DNA from: Neolewinella aquimaris | GTDB taxonomy: Bacteria; Bacteroidota; Bacteroidia; Chitinophagales; Saprospiraceae | Reading direction: 5' to 3' | Assembly (NCBI RefSeq): GCF_014197245.1 | Contig: NZ_JACIFF010000009.1 | Coordinates: forward strand, 186,001-250,000 | Length of the DNA stretch: 64,000 bases | In this document: positions 1 through 8,361 of the stretch, piece after piece | Numbering within the stretch: the stretch's first letter is position 1 | Layout of the letters: every line of letters starts with the position of its first letter | Translations under genes and position numbers: made by a program | The notes under the pieces: generated by a model | What the model saw: only the letters and a program-made list of their open reading frames with translations | What the model was told of the DNA's origin: nothing | Databases searched by the model: none

Positions 1-1928
1 GGCAGCAGGACAACTCCGCCGTAGACATTGTCAGCCGCAGCCGGGGCGGGGGCATCGGGACTTCTGACTGGCGACCTACCGCGGGTGGGGAGAGCGCTTT
101 TCTTGCCTTCGACCCCGAGAATCCCCGCTACGTGATGGGCGGCAGCTACCAGGGCAACATCTCGGTGTACGACAATAAGACGGATACGGAAGTCGACATC
201 ATGGCCTACCCGGTAGCGGGTCTGGCTACGCCGCCCACGGAAATGAAGTACCGCTTCAACTGGAACGCCCCGATCGTAGCTCAGCCGCAGGATCCCGGCG
301 TAATTTATCACGGGGGCAACCACGTCCTGAAGACCACCGACCTGGGCCGGAGCTGGACCGAGATCAGTCCCGACCTCACCCGCAACGACACCAGCAAACT
401 CGTCGACGGCGGCGGCCCCTTCACCAATGAGGGTGCCGGCGGCGAAGTGTACGGTACGATCAGTTACCTGGTCGCCAGTCCCCACCGGGCCGGGGAACTG
501 TGGGTGGGTACCGACGACGGCCGGGTGTGGATCACCCACGACGAGGGAGGCGAATGGGGCGAGATCACCCCACCGAATCTGGGGGAAAAGCTCGTCAATG
601 CCATCGAAGTTTCGCCCCACAATCCCGCCACCGCCTACCTGGCCGTAACCAACTACAAGTTTAATGACTTCACGCCCGAGGCTTACCGGACCACCGATTA
701 CGGCAGTAGCTGGCAGCGGATCGACGCGGGCTTCGGCGACAATGAATTCGTGCGGGTGATCCGCGAAGACCCCAAGCGACCCGAATTGCTCTATGCCGGT
801 ACCGAGCGTGGACTGTACCTCTCCTTCGACGGTGGGGTAAGTTGGGAAAAACCGAAGTTCCACCTACCCGACGTTCCGATCCTGGACCTGACCACCCGCG
901 ACAACGACCTCATCGTCGCCACTTCCGGCCGGGCCTTCTGGATCCTGGATGACCTGAGCGCCCTCCAGCAAACCGGGAGTGAAATGCCCAACGGACTCGC
1001 GATCATCCAACCTAAGCCGACCTATCGCTACAACTTCAGCACCCCCGACGAAGCGCCGGACGCCGCGGGACAGAACCCGGCCAGCGGGATCATTTTCGAT
1101 TATTACTTGCCGGAGAAAGCTTCGGACAGTACTAAGTTGACCCTGGACATCCTCAGCGCCGACGGCACAGTGATTCGCAGCTACTCCAGTCAACCCGACA
1201 AGGCGAAGGGCTGGCCGGGCGGACCACCCGCTCCCAAAGCACTGCCGGCCGAAGCCGGGTTTAATCGCTTCAACTGGGACCTGCGGCGCGCTACCCTACC
1301 CGCCGTCGACGGCATCTTCGTCCTGGGCGATTACCGGGGAAGTCTGGTCGCGCCCGGCACCTATACGCTGAGAATGGCCTCTGGTACGGATACTGTGAGT
1401 GTCGACGCAACGCTCCTCGCCGATCCCAATCTCGATGCCTCCTCCGGGGAGTATTCAGCCCAGGAAGTACTGCTCACCTCAGCTGAGGAAAGTGTCCGTG
1501 ACATTCATGCTTCCGTCAATCGGATGCGCCGCGTACGGACACAGCTAGAAGCACTCAATACCAACCTGAAGGAGGTATCGGGTACGGATGATCTCATTAC
1601 CAAGGGCAAGGACATCATCGAACGAATCACCGACTGGGAGAACAACCTCATTCAGCCCGACCAGAAAACGTTTCAGGACGTGATCAACTTCCCCAATCGG
1701 CTGAACGCGGAACTGATGAACCTGAAGAGCCGGGTCGATGGTCCCGTACCCGTAGTGACCCAGGGCGCAAAGGACCGGCTGACCGAGCTTACCGCCGACT
1801 GGCAGCGCTACCGGCAGGTCCTCGACCGGATCATTGCGGAGGATGTAGAGGGCTTTAATGCGGCTTATCGCGAGCTGAACTTACCGGTCCTGATCGTACC
1901 CGCGGCCGAGCCGAGCACCAAGCGGTAG
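1..1928 (+). CDS. BNR/VPS10-like beta-propeller protein, 5'-truncated by window edge
   Basis: The reading frame is open from base 3, so the gene begins outside the window; the first in-window GTG-ATG (132/135) is internal. The visible protein has repeated propeller blades of the photosystem-assembly/sortilin BNR kind. Asp-box-like pieces include KTTDLGRSWTEI, THDEGGEWGEI, TTDYGSSWQRI and SFDGGVSWEKP. The C-terminal third (after about residue 300) is a beta-rich segment (FNWDLRR...) followed by a helical stretch rich in Glu, Arg and Asn. Secreted members of this family are common in Bacteroidota, are often annotated as glycosyl hydrolase or sialidase-like, and mostly lack a tested activity. 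I see no sialidase catalytic set. Its stop lies one base from the stop of the convergent DUF885 gene. Confidence 0.85.
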   Translation, partial: QQDNSAVDIVSRSRGGGIGTSDWRPTAGGESAFLAFDPENPRYVMGGSYQGNISVYDNKTDTEVDIMAYPVAGLATPPTEMKYRFNWNAPIVAQPQDPGVIYHGGNHVLKTTDLGRSWTEISPDLTRNDTSKLVDGGGPFTNEGAGGEVYGTISYLVASPHRAGELWVGTDDGRVWITHDEGGEWGEITPPNLGEKLVNAIEVSPHNPATAYLAVTNYKFNDFTPEAYRTTDYGSSWQRIDAGFGDNEFVRVIREDPKRPELLYAGTERGLYLSFDGGVSWEKPKFHLPDVPILDLTTRDNDLIVATSGRAFWILDDLSALQQTGSEMPNGLAIIQPKPTYRYNFSTPDEAPDAAGQNPASGIIFDYYLPEKASDSTKLTLDILSADGTVIRSYSSQPDKAKGWPGGPPAPKALPAEAGFNRFNWDLRRATLPAVDGIFVLGDYRGSLVAPGTYTLRMASGTDTVSVDATLLADPNLDASSGEYSAQEVLLTSAEESVRDIHASVNRMRRVRTQLEALNTNLKEVSGTDDLITKGKDIIERITDWENNLIQPDQKTFQDVINFPNRLNAELMNLKSRVDGPVPVVTQGAKDRLTELTADWQRYRQVLDRIIAEDVEGFNAAYRELNLPVLIVPAAEPSTKR

Positions 1929-1929
1929 C

Positions 1930-3702
1930 TCAGGCTCCGGCGATCCACTCGTCCACTTTCCGTTCCAGGACGGCCAACGGCAGGCAGCCGCCCTCCAGGA
2001 CCAGGTCGTGGAAGGCTTTGATGTCGAAATCGTTTCCGAGTTGTTCCTCGGCACGGGCCCGTAGTTCACGGATCTTCAGCTGGCCGACCTTATAGCTTAG
2101 TGCCTGTCCGGGAATGGCCATGTAGCGTTCGATCTCGGAGATGATGCTTGCTTCGCTTTCCGCTTCATTCTCCAGGCTGTACTGAATGGCGCGCTCCCGG
2201 CTCCACCCCTTGCTGTGGATGCCCGTATCGACGACCAGGCGGATGGCGCGGTGCATCTCCGCACTCAGCATACCGAAGTACTGGTAGGGGTCTTCGTACA
2301 ATCCCAGTTCCTCGCCGAGGCTCTCGCAGTACAGGGCCCATCCTTCCCCGTAGGCACTGTACCAGAGGTTGCGGCGGAAGGCGGGCAGCTCCTCGTTTTC
2401 CTGCTGGAGACTGATCTGGTAATGGTGTCCGGGAATGGCCTCGTGGAGGAACAGGTCTTCGTCGCTGAAGGTGTTGTAGGTAGCCACGTCGGGGATCGGC
2501 ACGTAGAAGATGCCGGGGCGGGTACCGTCCAGGCTGCCGGGATTGTACTCCGCCGAAGCGCTGGCCTCCCGGAAGGCTTCGGTGCGGCGCACTTCGAATT
2601 CCGTCTTCGGGACTTTGTTGAACAACTGCGCCAGCTGGGGCTTCATTCGCTCGTAGATGGCGTTGAAGTTTTCGATCACTTCCTCCGGCTGACTAAATGG
2701 CATCAACTCCTGGCGGCTGCGGACGTGGTCGAAGAACGACTGGAGGTCACCGGTATATCCTACCTCGGTCTTTACTCGTTCCATCTCACTCCGCAGGCGG
2801 GCGACCTCACTTAATCCGAGTTCGTGGATCTCATCCGCCGTCATGTCGGTGGTCGTGTACAACTTGATCAGGTACTTGTAGTAGGCTTCCCCATTGGGAA
2901 TACCGTCAATGCCACTGGTCTCGCGGCTCTGCGGCAGGTAATCGTTACGGACGTAGGTGGTGAGGTCGGTGAAGAGGGGAATGATGCGCTGGCCGATCAT
3001 CCGCTTGTACTCGTCCGTGAGTCGGTCTCGTTCCGCTGTACTGATGCTGTCGCCCATCATCCCTACCGGGCCGTAGAAGAGGTGGTCCTCCACCGGCTCC
3101 GCGGACAAGTTCTCGAGTTGCGGCAGCAATTTTTCCGTCAGGGAGCGGGGCAGCAAGTAGCCCCGTGCGGCACCCCGTTCCAGGTTGACGCGGGCGGTGT
3201 CCATCATTGTGGCAAAGTCCTCGACCCGCAGCAACCAGTTCTCGTAGTCTTCCACCGTCCGAAAGGGTTGTGCGCTGGCACCGCTGGCGAGTTGGCCGAT
3301 CATGAGGTGGGGTCCACTGAACTGATCGAGCGGCAGTAATTCTTCGGTGAAATCGGCACCCTGCAGGGCGATGTTGAGGTCCCATTCCAGGACGTCGTAA
3401 GTGACTTGTTCGGTGGGGGTGAGCCGGTTCCGGTTGATCTTGCGGAGGCGGGCCAGGTAATCCTGGTAGAACGCCCGGCTCTCCTCCTTGTATTCCTGCG
3501 AGAGCATGTTGGGGAGGCGATCGTTGTAGCGATCGTCGCCCATGAAGGTGGCTTCCAGGGGGTTGAGTTGTAGCCGGGCCTCCTGGTATTCGTCGAGCAG
3601 CTTGGTGAACGACGGGTCGGGAGATTCGGAAGGGGTGACTTCCGGCTCGTCGCTTCCGCAGGCGAAGAGAAGTAATAGCAAAAGCAGGGGAAGGAGGCGC
3701 AT
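1930..3702 (-). CDS. DUF885 family lipoprotein, putative metallo-hydrolase
   Basis: 590 residues. It starts with a hydrophobic signal ending in a lipobox (LLFAC, Cys15), so it is probably an outer-membrane or periplasmic lipoprotein. The body is the helical DUF885 domain, with the family's zincin-like signature LHEAIPGHHYQ in the second half: an HExxxGHH arrangement related to HExxH metallopeptidases. The following YSAYGEGWALYCE helix carries the usual downstream Glu residues. Biochemical function is poorly defined for the family; a peptidase-like activity is an inference. The length is normal for the family. A TAnnTTTG -7 box lies 19 bases upstream of the ATG. The gene converges on the propeller gene with a one-base gap. 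Confidence 0.88.
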   Translation of the reverse strand: MRLLPLLLLLLLFACGSDEPEVTPSESPDPSFTKLLDEYQEARLQLNPLEATFMGDDRYNDRLPNMLSQEYKEESRAFYQDYLARLRKINRNRLTPTEQVTYDVLEWDLNIALQGADFTEELLPLDQFSGPHLMIGQLASGASAQPFRTVEDYENWLLRVEDFATMMDTARVNLERGAARGYLLPRSLTEKLLPQLENLSAEPVEDHLFYGPVGMMGDSISTAERDRLTDEYKRMIGQRIIPLFTDLTTYVRNDYLPQSRETSGIDGIPNGEAYYKYLIKLYTTTDMTADEIHELGLSEVARLRSEMERVKTEVGYTGDLQSFFDHVRSRQELMPFSQPEEVIENFNAIYERMKPQLAQLFNKVPKTEFEVRRTEAFREASASAEYNPGSLDGTRPGIFYVPIPDVATYNTFSDEDLFLHEAIPGHHYQISLQQENEELPAFRRNLWYSAYGEGWALYCESLGEELGLYEDPYQYFGMLSAEMHRAIRLVVDTGIHSKGWSRERAIQYSLENEAESEASIISEIERYMAIPGQALSYKVGQLKIRELRARAEEQLGNDFDIKAFHDLVLEGGCLPLAVLERKVDEWIAGA

Positions 3703-3721
3703 GTTGGTAATGGTTGGTCGG

Positions 3722-3729
3722 CAAAGATA
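3722..3729 (-). promoter_or_regulatory. -7 box TATCTTTG for the DUF885 gene
   Basis: Read on the minus strand this is TATCTTTG, an exact match to the Bacteroidota TAnnTTTG -7 element, 19 bases before the ATG at 3702. I see no clean TTTG -33 element about 20 bases further upstream, so the promoter is supported by one box only. Confidence 0.45.
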
Positions 3730-3768
3730 GGTGGACGCCCGATGTCCCGGAGTTACCCGCGCAATCGG

Positions 3769-4269
3769 TCAGTACCTTATTTCGATGACTTCCAGTTTCC
3801 TTACCTCACTGCCGAGGCGGAAGTCCGCCACCTCGCCAACCCACAGGCCGGTGATGGCGCGTGCGATCGGGGCCGTGAAGCTGATCTTCTTTTCCTTCAC
3901 GTTGGCCTCGTCGACCCCCACGATCTGAAATTCCTGAATTTGATTGCTGCCCGCCTGCCGCAATTTGACGTGGGCCCCGAAGCGGACTTCCTCCTGCGGC
4001 TGATCCGCGGGATCCAGGATCCGGGCGGAGACGATGCGCTGCTGCAGCAGGGCCAGTTTGCCGTCGATTACCGTAGCGGCCCGTCGGCGCTCATCCTCGT
4101 TGTCGGTCGGCAGGGCGGCCCTGGCGGCTTCGAGCTGGTCGCGCTCGGCTTCCAGGGCACGGTGGCCGGCGGGCGTGACGTAATTGGTTTCGCCGGCGGG
4201 GAGGGGGGAACGGGGCGGAATGATGGGAAGCTCTTCCTGATCTGATTCTTTGACGAAGCCGCGGGACAT
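3769..4269 (-). CDS. GreA/GreB-family transcript cleavage/elongation factor-like protein
   Basis: 166 residues from the ATG at 4269; an alternative TTG seven codons upstream is less likely. The N-terminal part (about residues 30-90) is predicted to form the antiparallel coiled coil of Gre factors, with acidic residues (DNEDE) near the hairpin tip, where Gre factors carry the acidic residues used for RNA cleavage in the polymerase secondary channel. The C-terminal part (about 95-166) matches the GreA/GreB C-terminal FKBP-like domain (ISFTAPIARAITGLWVGEVADF). Gre factors rescue backtracked RNA polymerase; that role here is inferred from family. It lies upstream of and codirectional with the DUF885 gene, and its start faces the divergent methyltransferase. 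Confidence 0.8.
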   Translation of the reverse strand: MSRGFVKESDQEELPIIPPRSPLPAGETNYVTPAGHRALEAERDQLEAARAALPTDNEDERRRAATVIDGKLALLQQRIVSARILDPADQPQEEVRFGAHVKLRQAGSNQIQEFQIVGVDEANVKEKKISFTAPIARAITGLWVGEVADFRLGSEVRKLEVIEIRY

Positions 4270-4404
4270 GGTAGTAAGGTATTGGTACAATCAGACAACC
4301 CGCACCGGAGACGCGAAGTTGCCAACACACTATTGCAGCGGCCCCGAACCCGGCAGGTGAAGTCCGTGCCGCCGGGCCAGCGACGAAGTGTTATCATTGC
4401 CCCC

Positions 4405-5244
4405 GTGTTTTCGCTCATCAGGTACTGGATCTTTCGGCTTGGCTCGGCACTGCGCTGGTACTGGCGTGCGGAAACCCGCTACGACGTTCATTCCCCCTTC
4501 CTGAGCGAATTCGTACGGGAAGTGTACCACGACGATCGGACGTACTACGCCTTTCAACTGATTCGCCACCTTCGCGCTTACTGGGATACGCGCAAAGACA
4601 GCGTCGGCCTGCAATCGCTCGGGGCCAAGAGCCGCACCACCCGACGTTCGCGGCGTTCCGTGGCCAGCCTGGTCCGGAGCAACGCCATCGGTCGGCGCGC
4701 CGGAGAGTTTCTCTTCCGTCTGGCGCTGTGGCACCGCCCGTCGCGCATTGTCGAACTGGGGACCAACGCCGGCATCTCCACCCTCTACCTCCACGCGGCC
4801 GATACCCGCATTCCCCTGCACACGGTAGAGGGCAATCCGGAAGTAGCCGCGCTGGCAACAGAAACCTTCCGGCGGGCGGGGGTTTCTCCGCAATTGCGTT
4901 CTTTCACCGCGACCTTTAGGGAGTATCTCGACAATCAGTTGCCGAAGGATAAGACCCGCCTACTCGCCTTCATCGACGGAGACCACCGGCACGCACCAAC
5001 CATAGCATACGTGACCCGCCTGCTGGAAGTCGCTACCGACGACAGCATAATCGTGGTGGCCGATATCCACTGGTCTCGGGGAATGGAAACTGCGTGGAAG
5101 GAACTTAAACAGTTGCCGCGGGTTACGGCATCCATCGATACGTATCACTTCGGGATACTGTTTCTGCGCCCGGAGCTAAGGGGACCCCACCGGGCCCTGA
5201 TCCGTACCCGGTTCAAGCCCTGGCGGGTAGGCTTCTTTAGTTAG
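4405..5244 (+). CDS. class I SAM-dependent methyltransferase (O-methyltransferase-like)
   Basis: About 279 residues from the GTG at 4405. The frame is open back to a TTG at 4282, and a GTG at 4366 is another candidate. I prefer 4405 because homology-like sequence (FSLIRYWIFRLGSALRW) begins there and the earlier residues are low-complexity, overlapping the divergent gene's promoter area. Motif I is IVELGTNAGISTLYLH (SAM binding), followed by an acidic residue at the end of strand 2 (HTVEGNP) and LLAFIDGDHRH, typical of O-methyltransferases with a metal-binding Asp. An N-terminal hydrophobic/basic segment may be membrane-associated. The substrate is unknown. Its stop overlaps the convergent cbpM stop region by a few bases. 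Confidence 0.78.
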   Translation: MFSLIRYWIFRLGSALRWYWRAETRYDVHSPFLSEFVREVYHDDRTYYAFQLIRHLRAYWDTRKDSVGLQSLGAKSRTTRRSRRSVASLVRSNAIGRRAGEFLFRLALWHRPSRIVELGTNAGISTLYLHAADTRIPLHTVEGNPEVAALATETFRRAGVSPQLRSFTATFREYLDNQLPKDKTRLLAFIDGDHRHAPTIAYVTRLLEVATDDSIIVVADIHWSRGMETAWKELKQLPRVTASIDTYHFGILFLRPELRGPHRALIRTRFKPWRVGFFS

Positions 5245-5522
5245 CTAAAGTGGTCGTAGTCCTCGACCGGACCCCGGCGGCCGCCCTCGATGCGATCGAG
5301 CAGGCGCAGGATGATGTCGATGCCCGGTGTGTTGACGCCCAGGTCGTTGCGCAGCCGCAATGCACGCTCGATGCGCGGGACTTGGTTCTCCGGGATCAGG
5401 ATGATCTGCTGGTCGGGCTGAACTTCACAGATACCGTGATCGATGAACTCCTCTACCACCACGATATCGCACTGGTGGAAGGCGCAGAACTGCTGAATGG
5501 TGATGTAGGCTACTCCGGCCAT
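5241..5522 (-). CDS. cbpM: chaperone modulator CbpM-like protein
   Basis: 93 residues, MerR-like small helical protein. CbpM proteins bind the J domain of CbpA and modulate its co-chaperone activity. The match is supported by size, by the YITIQQFCAFHQCDIVVVEEFIDHGI opening, which resembles the winged-helix-like fold of the family, and by position: it follows the cbpA gene by 20 bases on the same strand, the classic cbpA-cbpM arrangement. Function is inferred from family and context. Confidence 0.78.
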   Translation of the reverse strand: MAGVAYITIQQFCAFHQCDIVVVEEFIDHGICEVQPDQQIILIPENQVPRIERALRLRNDLGVNTPGIDIILRLLDRIEGGRRGPVEDYDHFS

Positions 5523-5542
5523 GGTGCATAGAATTTATCCGG

Positions 5543-6463
5543 CTAGCGGCCGGCCAGTTTGGAGAAGGCTGCTTTTTCTTCGCTGTTCAGTTTTTCGGGA
5601 AGCTTGACCCGGAGATCTAGGTAAAGGTCTCCATTGCCTCCGCTCTTGTACTTCGGCAGCCCCTTTCCCTTTAGTCGTACCCGCTTTCCGTTTTCGGTGT
5701 TCTCGGCAATGGGGAAGTTGACCGCTCCCGTGGGGGTTTGCACGGTGGTTTTACCACCGAGCAGCATGGTATACAGGTCTACGTCTTGCACCTTGTACAG
5801 GTCAGCACCTTCCCGGCGGTATTCCTGGGGCGTGCTGACGCGGAAGGTGATGTACAGGTCACCGGCGGGCCCTCCCCCGGCGCCGGGGTTGCCCTGTCCG
5901 CGTAGCCGCAGGGTCTGTCCGTCCTCAACCCCCTTCGGAATGGTGACCCGAAGTTGTTTGCCGCCGACGTTGAGCACTTGCTTGTTGTCCTCCAGTATAT
6001 CGCTCAGGTCGACCCGTAGTTCCGCCTCGACGTCGCGTCCCCGAAAGGATCGCCCTCTGCCACCGAAGCCTGCACCCGCGGCCCCGCCCGCTCCTCCGAA
6101 CATGTCGCGGAAAAAGTCCGAAAAATCAGCTCCCTCTCCCCCGCTGGAATACGTGTACTGGCCTCCAAATGGGTTTCCGCCGCCACCGCCGAATCCCCCA
6201 CCCTGCTGCTGACGGGCCTGCTCGAAGGCATCGGCGTGCTCCCAGTCCTTGCCGTACTTGTCGTACTTCTTGCGCTTTTCCGGATCGGAAAGCACGGCGT
6301 AAGCTTCGTTGACCTCCTTGAATTTGCGTTCCGCCGCGGCGTCATCCGGAGCCACGTCGGGATGGTACTTCCGGGCCAGCTTGCGAAAGGCCTTCTTTAG
6401 CTGTTTTTCGTCGGCCGACTTGTCTACGCCGAGCGTCTGGTAATAGTCGATGAACTGCGCCAT
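5543..6463 (-). CDS. cbpA: DnaJ-type co-chaperone CbpA (J domain plus C-terminal substrate domain)
   Basis: 306 residues. The N-terminal J domain (about 4-70) has the HPD motif (KYHPDVAPDD) that stimulates DnaK ATPase. A Gly/Phe-rich linker (about 85-135) follows, then the DnaJ C-terminal beta-domain (about 140-300). There is no Cys-rich zinc-finger domain, which separates it from true DnaJ and places it with CbpA. It acts in the cytoplasm with DnaK and probably has DNA-binding ability in the family sense. It sits between a PAP2 gene (8 bases upstream) and cbpM (20 bases downstream), so the three are probably cotranscribed. Confidence 0.9.
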   Translation of the reverse strand: MAQFIDYYQTLGVDKSADEKQLKKAFRKLARKYHPDVAPDDAAAERKFKEVNEAYAVLSDPEKRKKYDKYGKDWEHADAFEQARQQQGGGFGGGGGNPFGGQYTYSSGGEGADFSDFFRDMFGGAGGAAGAGFGGRGRSFRGRDVEAELRVDLSDILEDNKQVLNVGGKQLRVTIPKGVEDGQTLRLRGQGNPGAGGGPAGDLYITFRVSTPQEYRREGADLYKVQDVDLYTMLLGGKTTVQTPTGAVNFPIAENTENGKRVRLKGKGLPKYKSGGNGDLYLDLRVKLPEKLNSEEKAAFSKLAGR

Positions 6464-6471
6464 GGTAACTG

Positions 6472-7227
6472 CTAGTTTCCCTCTCCGTTGCGGTGGAGGG
6501 TCGGTACGACGATTGCAATGATCGTGCCGACGGCGCTTCCCACCAGCACGTCGGTGAAAAAATGGCGGCCGGCCCGCATCCGTCCGTAACTGACCGCGGC
6601 GGGCAAGAGGGCGGCACCGAGCCAGACGTAGGGCGTGGCCTTGCTGTTCGGATACAGGTCGTTGTATAGCTTGGCCGTAGTGATGCTAAAGTAAGCCGTG
6701 GTGGCACTGTGGCCGCTGAAGAAGGAGTACCGGCTCGACTTTTTCAGCTTCGTGTCCAGGGGAGCGTCGGCATTGTAGGTGTACGGGCGGGGACGGCGCA
6801 CCAGTACTTTTGTCAGGTTGATGAGGCCAGCGTTGATCATCGCTCCCTCAAAGACGATGAGGGCCATGCGGTCGAAGTTGTCGCGCCCCGGCCGGTCGAG
6901 GAGCAGAAAGAACGGGCTGGCGAAACTGGCCAGCAGGAGCTTGTCGGTACTCTCGTCCGCATCCAGGGAGATATGACGGGTGGAAAACAGGTCGATGCCG
7001 GGGATCTTATTGATCTCAAGTACCGAAATATCGTCCTCCGTCAGCGGACTTACCCGGCGGTCGAGCAAAATCGAAGTTGTCGTAAGCGCACCACCCAATC
7101 CCAGCAGCACCGCATTGGTGGCGTTGCTCGGATTGTAAGGGTGTACCACCAGTCCCTGAGCCGGTAGAAACTGGGAGACGAGCAGGGAAAGGACTAAAAA
7201 CAGGATAGAGAGTAAACGGTAGATCAT
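6472..7227 (-). CDS. PAP2-superfamily phosphatase (membrane or secreted)
   Basis: 251 residues with an N-terminal hydrophobic signal or anchor (IYRLLSILFLVLSLLVSQ). The three acid-phosphatase motifs are visible: KVLVRRPRPY (KxxxxxxRP), FFSGHSA (PSGH equivalent, with Phe-Ser in place of Pro-Ser) and YGRMRAGRHFFTDV (SRxxxxxHxxxD equivalent, Gly replacing Ser). These supply the phosphate-binding Arg residues and the two catalytic His residues. Family members dephosphorylate lipids such as phosphatidic acid or undecaprenyl pyrophosphate; the substrate here is unknown. It is the first gene of the PAP2-cbpA-cbpM minus-strand group. Confidence 0.85.
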   Translation of the reverse strand: MIYRLLSILFLVLSLLVSQFLPAQGLVVHPYNPSNATNAVLLGLGGALTTTSILLDRRVSPLTEDDISVLEINKIPGIDLFSTRHISLDADESTDKLLLASFASPFFLLLDRPGRDNFDRMALIVFEGAMINAGLINLTKVLVRRPRPYTYNADAPLDTKLKKSSRYSFFSGHSATTAYFSITTAKLYNDLYPNSKATPYVWLGAALLPAAVSYGRMRAGRHFFTDVLVGSAVGTIIAIVVPTLHRNGEGN

Positions 7228-7275
7228 GTAACCACTACATTATGAGAGGGACAACGGAGGGGCGTCGGGTTTGTG

Positions 7276-8181
7276 CTAATCAAGCCCCAATTCAGCACGT
7301 AGGGGGGCGTCTTTGGTCCCGTTCAGTTGCCAGTACGGTTCCAGCTTTTGTTCGCGCAGGGTGGCCGTGGTGGTCAGCACCGTATCGCGGCTCGGGTAGG
7401 TTTCGGTCCATTCCCGGATGATATAGGGTGACGCGGTGTCGAAGGTAACCGTAAGGCGGCGGTCGAGCCCCGTGTAGTCGAGCACGTACGTTCTCCGGCC
7501 CGCTCCGGCCTCCTCGACCGATGCAGTGGCTTCCGCAGCCACGTACGGTTGGTGGGTCATGAGCAGGTAGCCGGTGTTTGGGATTACTTCAAACTCACCC
7601 TCGGGCGGGTTGCCCCCGATACGGATGCGGTTGAATACCTCGTCCTCGAGGAAGTCGGCGGACAGATCAATCTCCTGGTCTCCCTCGCGCTCGAAGTAGC
7701 TGCGCAGTTGCATCTCCCACTGCTCCCCGCCGGCGTAGTTGAGTTGGGTATAGCTCTGGCCGCACCAGTCCTGGCTGCTGGTCGTGACCTTTAGGGTGCG
7801 CGGGTGTTCGACGGCGTTGGTGGGCGTAAAGACGGAGGTCATCAGGGAGTAATCGTAGATGCCCGTGTTGAAGCGACGGAACAGGTTGGTCTTGAGCACG
7901 GGGGCACTGTTGGGATTTTCGTAGTTGTCGTTCTTGACCTGCCTGTCGGTCAGGAAATCTTCCGATACCTGGATGAGAATGGCTTCGCCGTCGCGCATTT
8001 CTCCGTAGCGGGCCTGCTGTAGGTCGTAGGTGGAAATCTCGGCCGTGCTCTGGTACCAATAGGGCGGCAGTTCGCCGCTGAAAACGGAGGGCGGGGACGC
8101 GGGTGCGGAGGAATCCGGGGAAGGCCGGGCATTACAGCCGAAAAGCAGGGCCAGGGCAGCCAGCGCGGGGAGACAGTTCAT
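7276..8181 (-). CDS. conserved Bacteroidota lipoprotein of unknown function
   Basis: 301 residues. A short signal (LAALALLFGC) ends in a lipobox Cys at residue 16, followed by a Pro/Ser-rich spacer. The body has WYQSTAEISTYDLQQARYGEMRDGEAILIQVSEDF and a SSQDWCGQSYTQLN segment with a conserved-looking Trp-Cys-Gly. I have seen this architecture in Bacteroidota lipoproteins that are sometimes labelled 'septum formation inhibitor Maf', a name I think is misleading because no nucleotide pyrophosphatase motif is present. No catalytic motif is evident, and I assign no function. It is transcribed away from the OmpA-family gene, sharing a 180-base divergent intergenic region. Confidence 0.75.
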   Translation of the reverse strand: MNCLPALAALALLFGCNARPSPDSSAPASPPSVFSGELPPYWYQSTAEISTYDLQQARYGEMRDGEAILIQVSEDFLTDRQVKNDNYENPNSAPVLKTNLFRRFNTGIYDYSLMTSVFTPTNAVEHPRTLKVTTSSQDWCGQSYTQLNYAGGEQWEMQLRSYFEREGDQEIDLSADFLEDEVFNRIRIGGNPPEGEFEVIPNTGYLLMTHQPYVAAEATASVEEAGAGRRTYVLDYTGLDRRLTVTFDTASPYIIREWTETYPSRDTVLTTTATLREQKLEPYWQLNGTKDAPLRAELGLD

Positions 8182-8302
8182 GGGGCGAAATTAACAGCGC
8201 AAAAACAAACGCCCCGGCCGCCGGCGGGGGCGGACGGGGCGGGAATGTAAAAAAGGCTCTACATTAGCGTCGATAGTTTACTAATGCACTCATTGTACTT
8301 GC

Positions 8303-8324
8303 GGCTCCGTCTTCGGACGGAGCC
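8303..8324. promoter_or_regulatory. perfect 9-bp hairpin with TTCG tetraloop in leader of the OmpA-type gene
   Basis: GGCTCCGTC (8303-8311), loop TTCG, GACGGAGCC (8316-8324). On the plus strand this gives an extra-stable UUCG-capped stem 37 bases before the start codon of the OmpA-type gene. Neither side is followed by a T tract, so it does not look like an intrinsic terminator. A 5'-leader structure or mRNA-stability element is possible. Confidence 0.55.
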
Positions 8325-8361
8325 CAAGCTTTCGGTAAACCGATCCCAGTGAAATTCCGGT

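Noticed and set aside
4282-4404. N-terminal extension of the methyltransferase from a TTG codon
   Set aside because: Arg/Pro-rich sequence without family resemblance, lying in the divergent promoter region.
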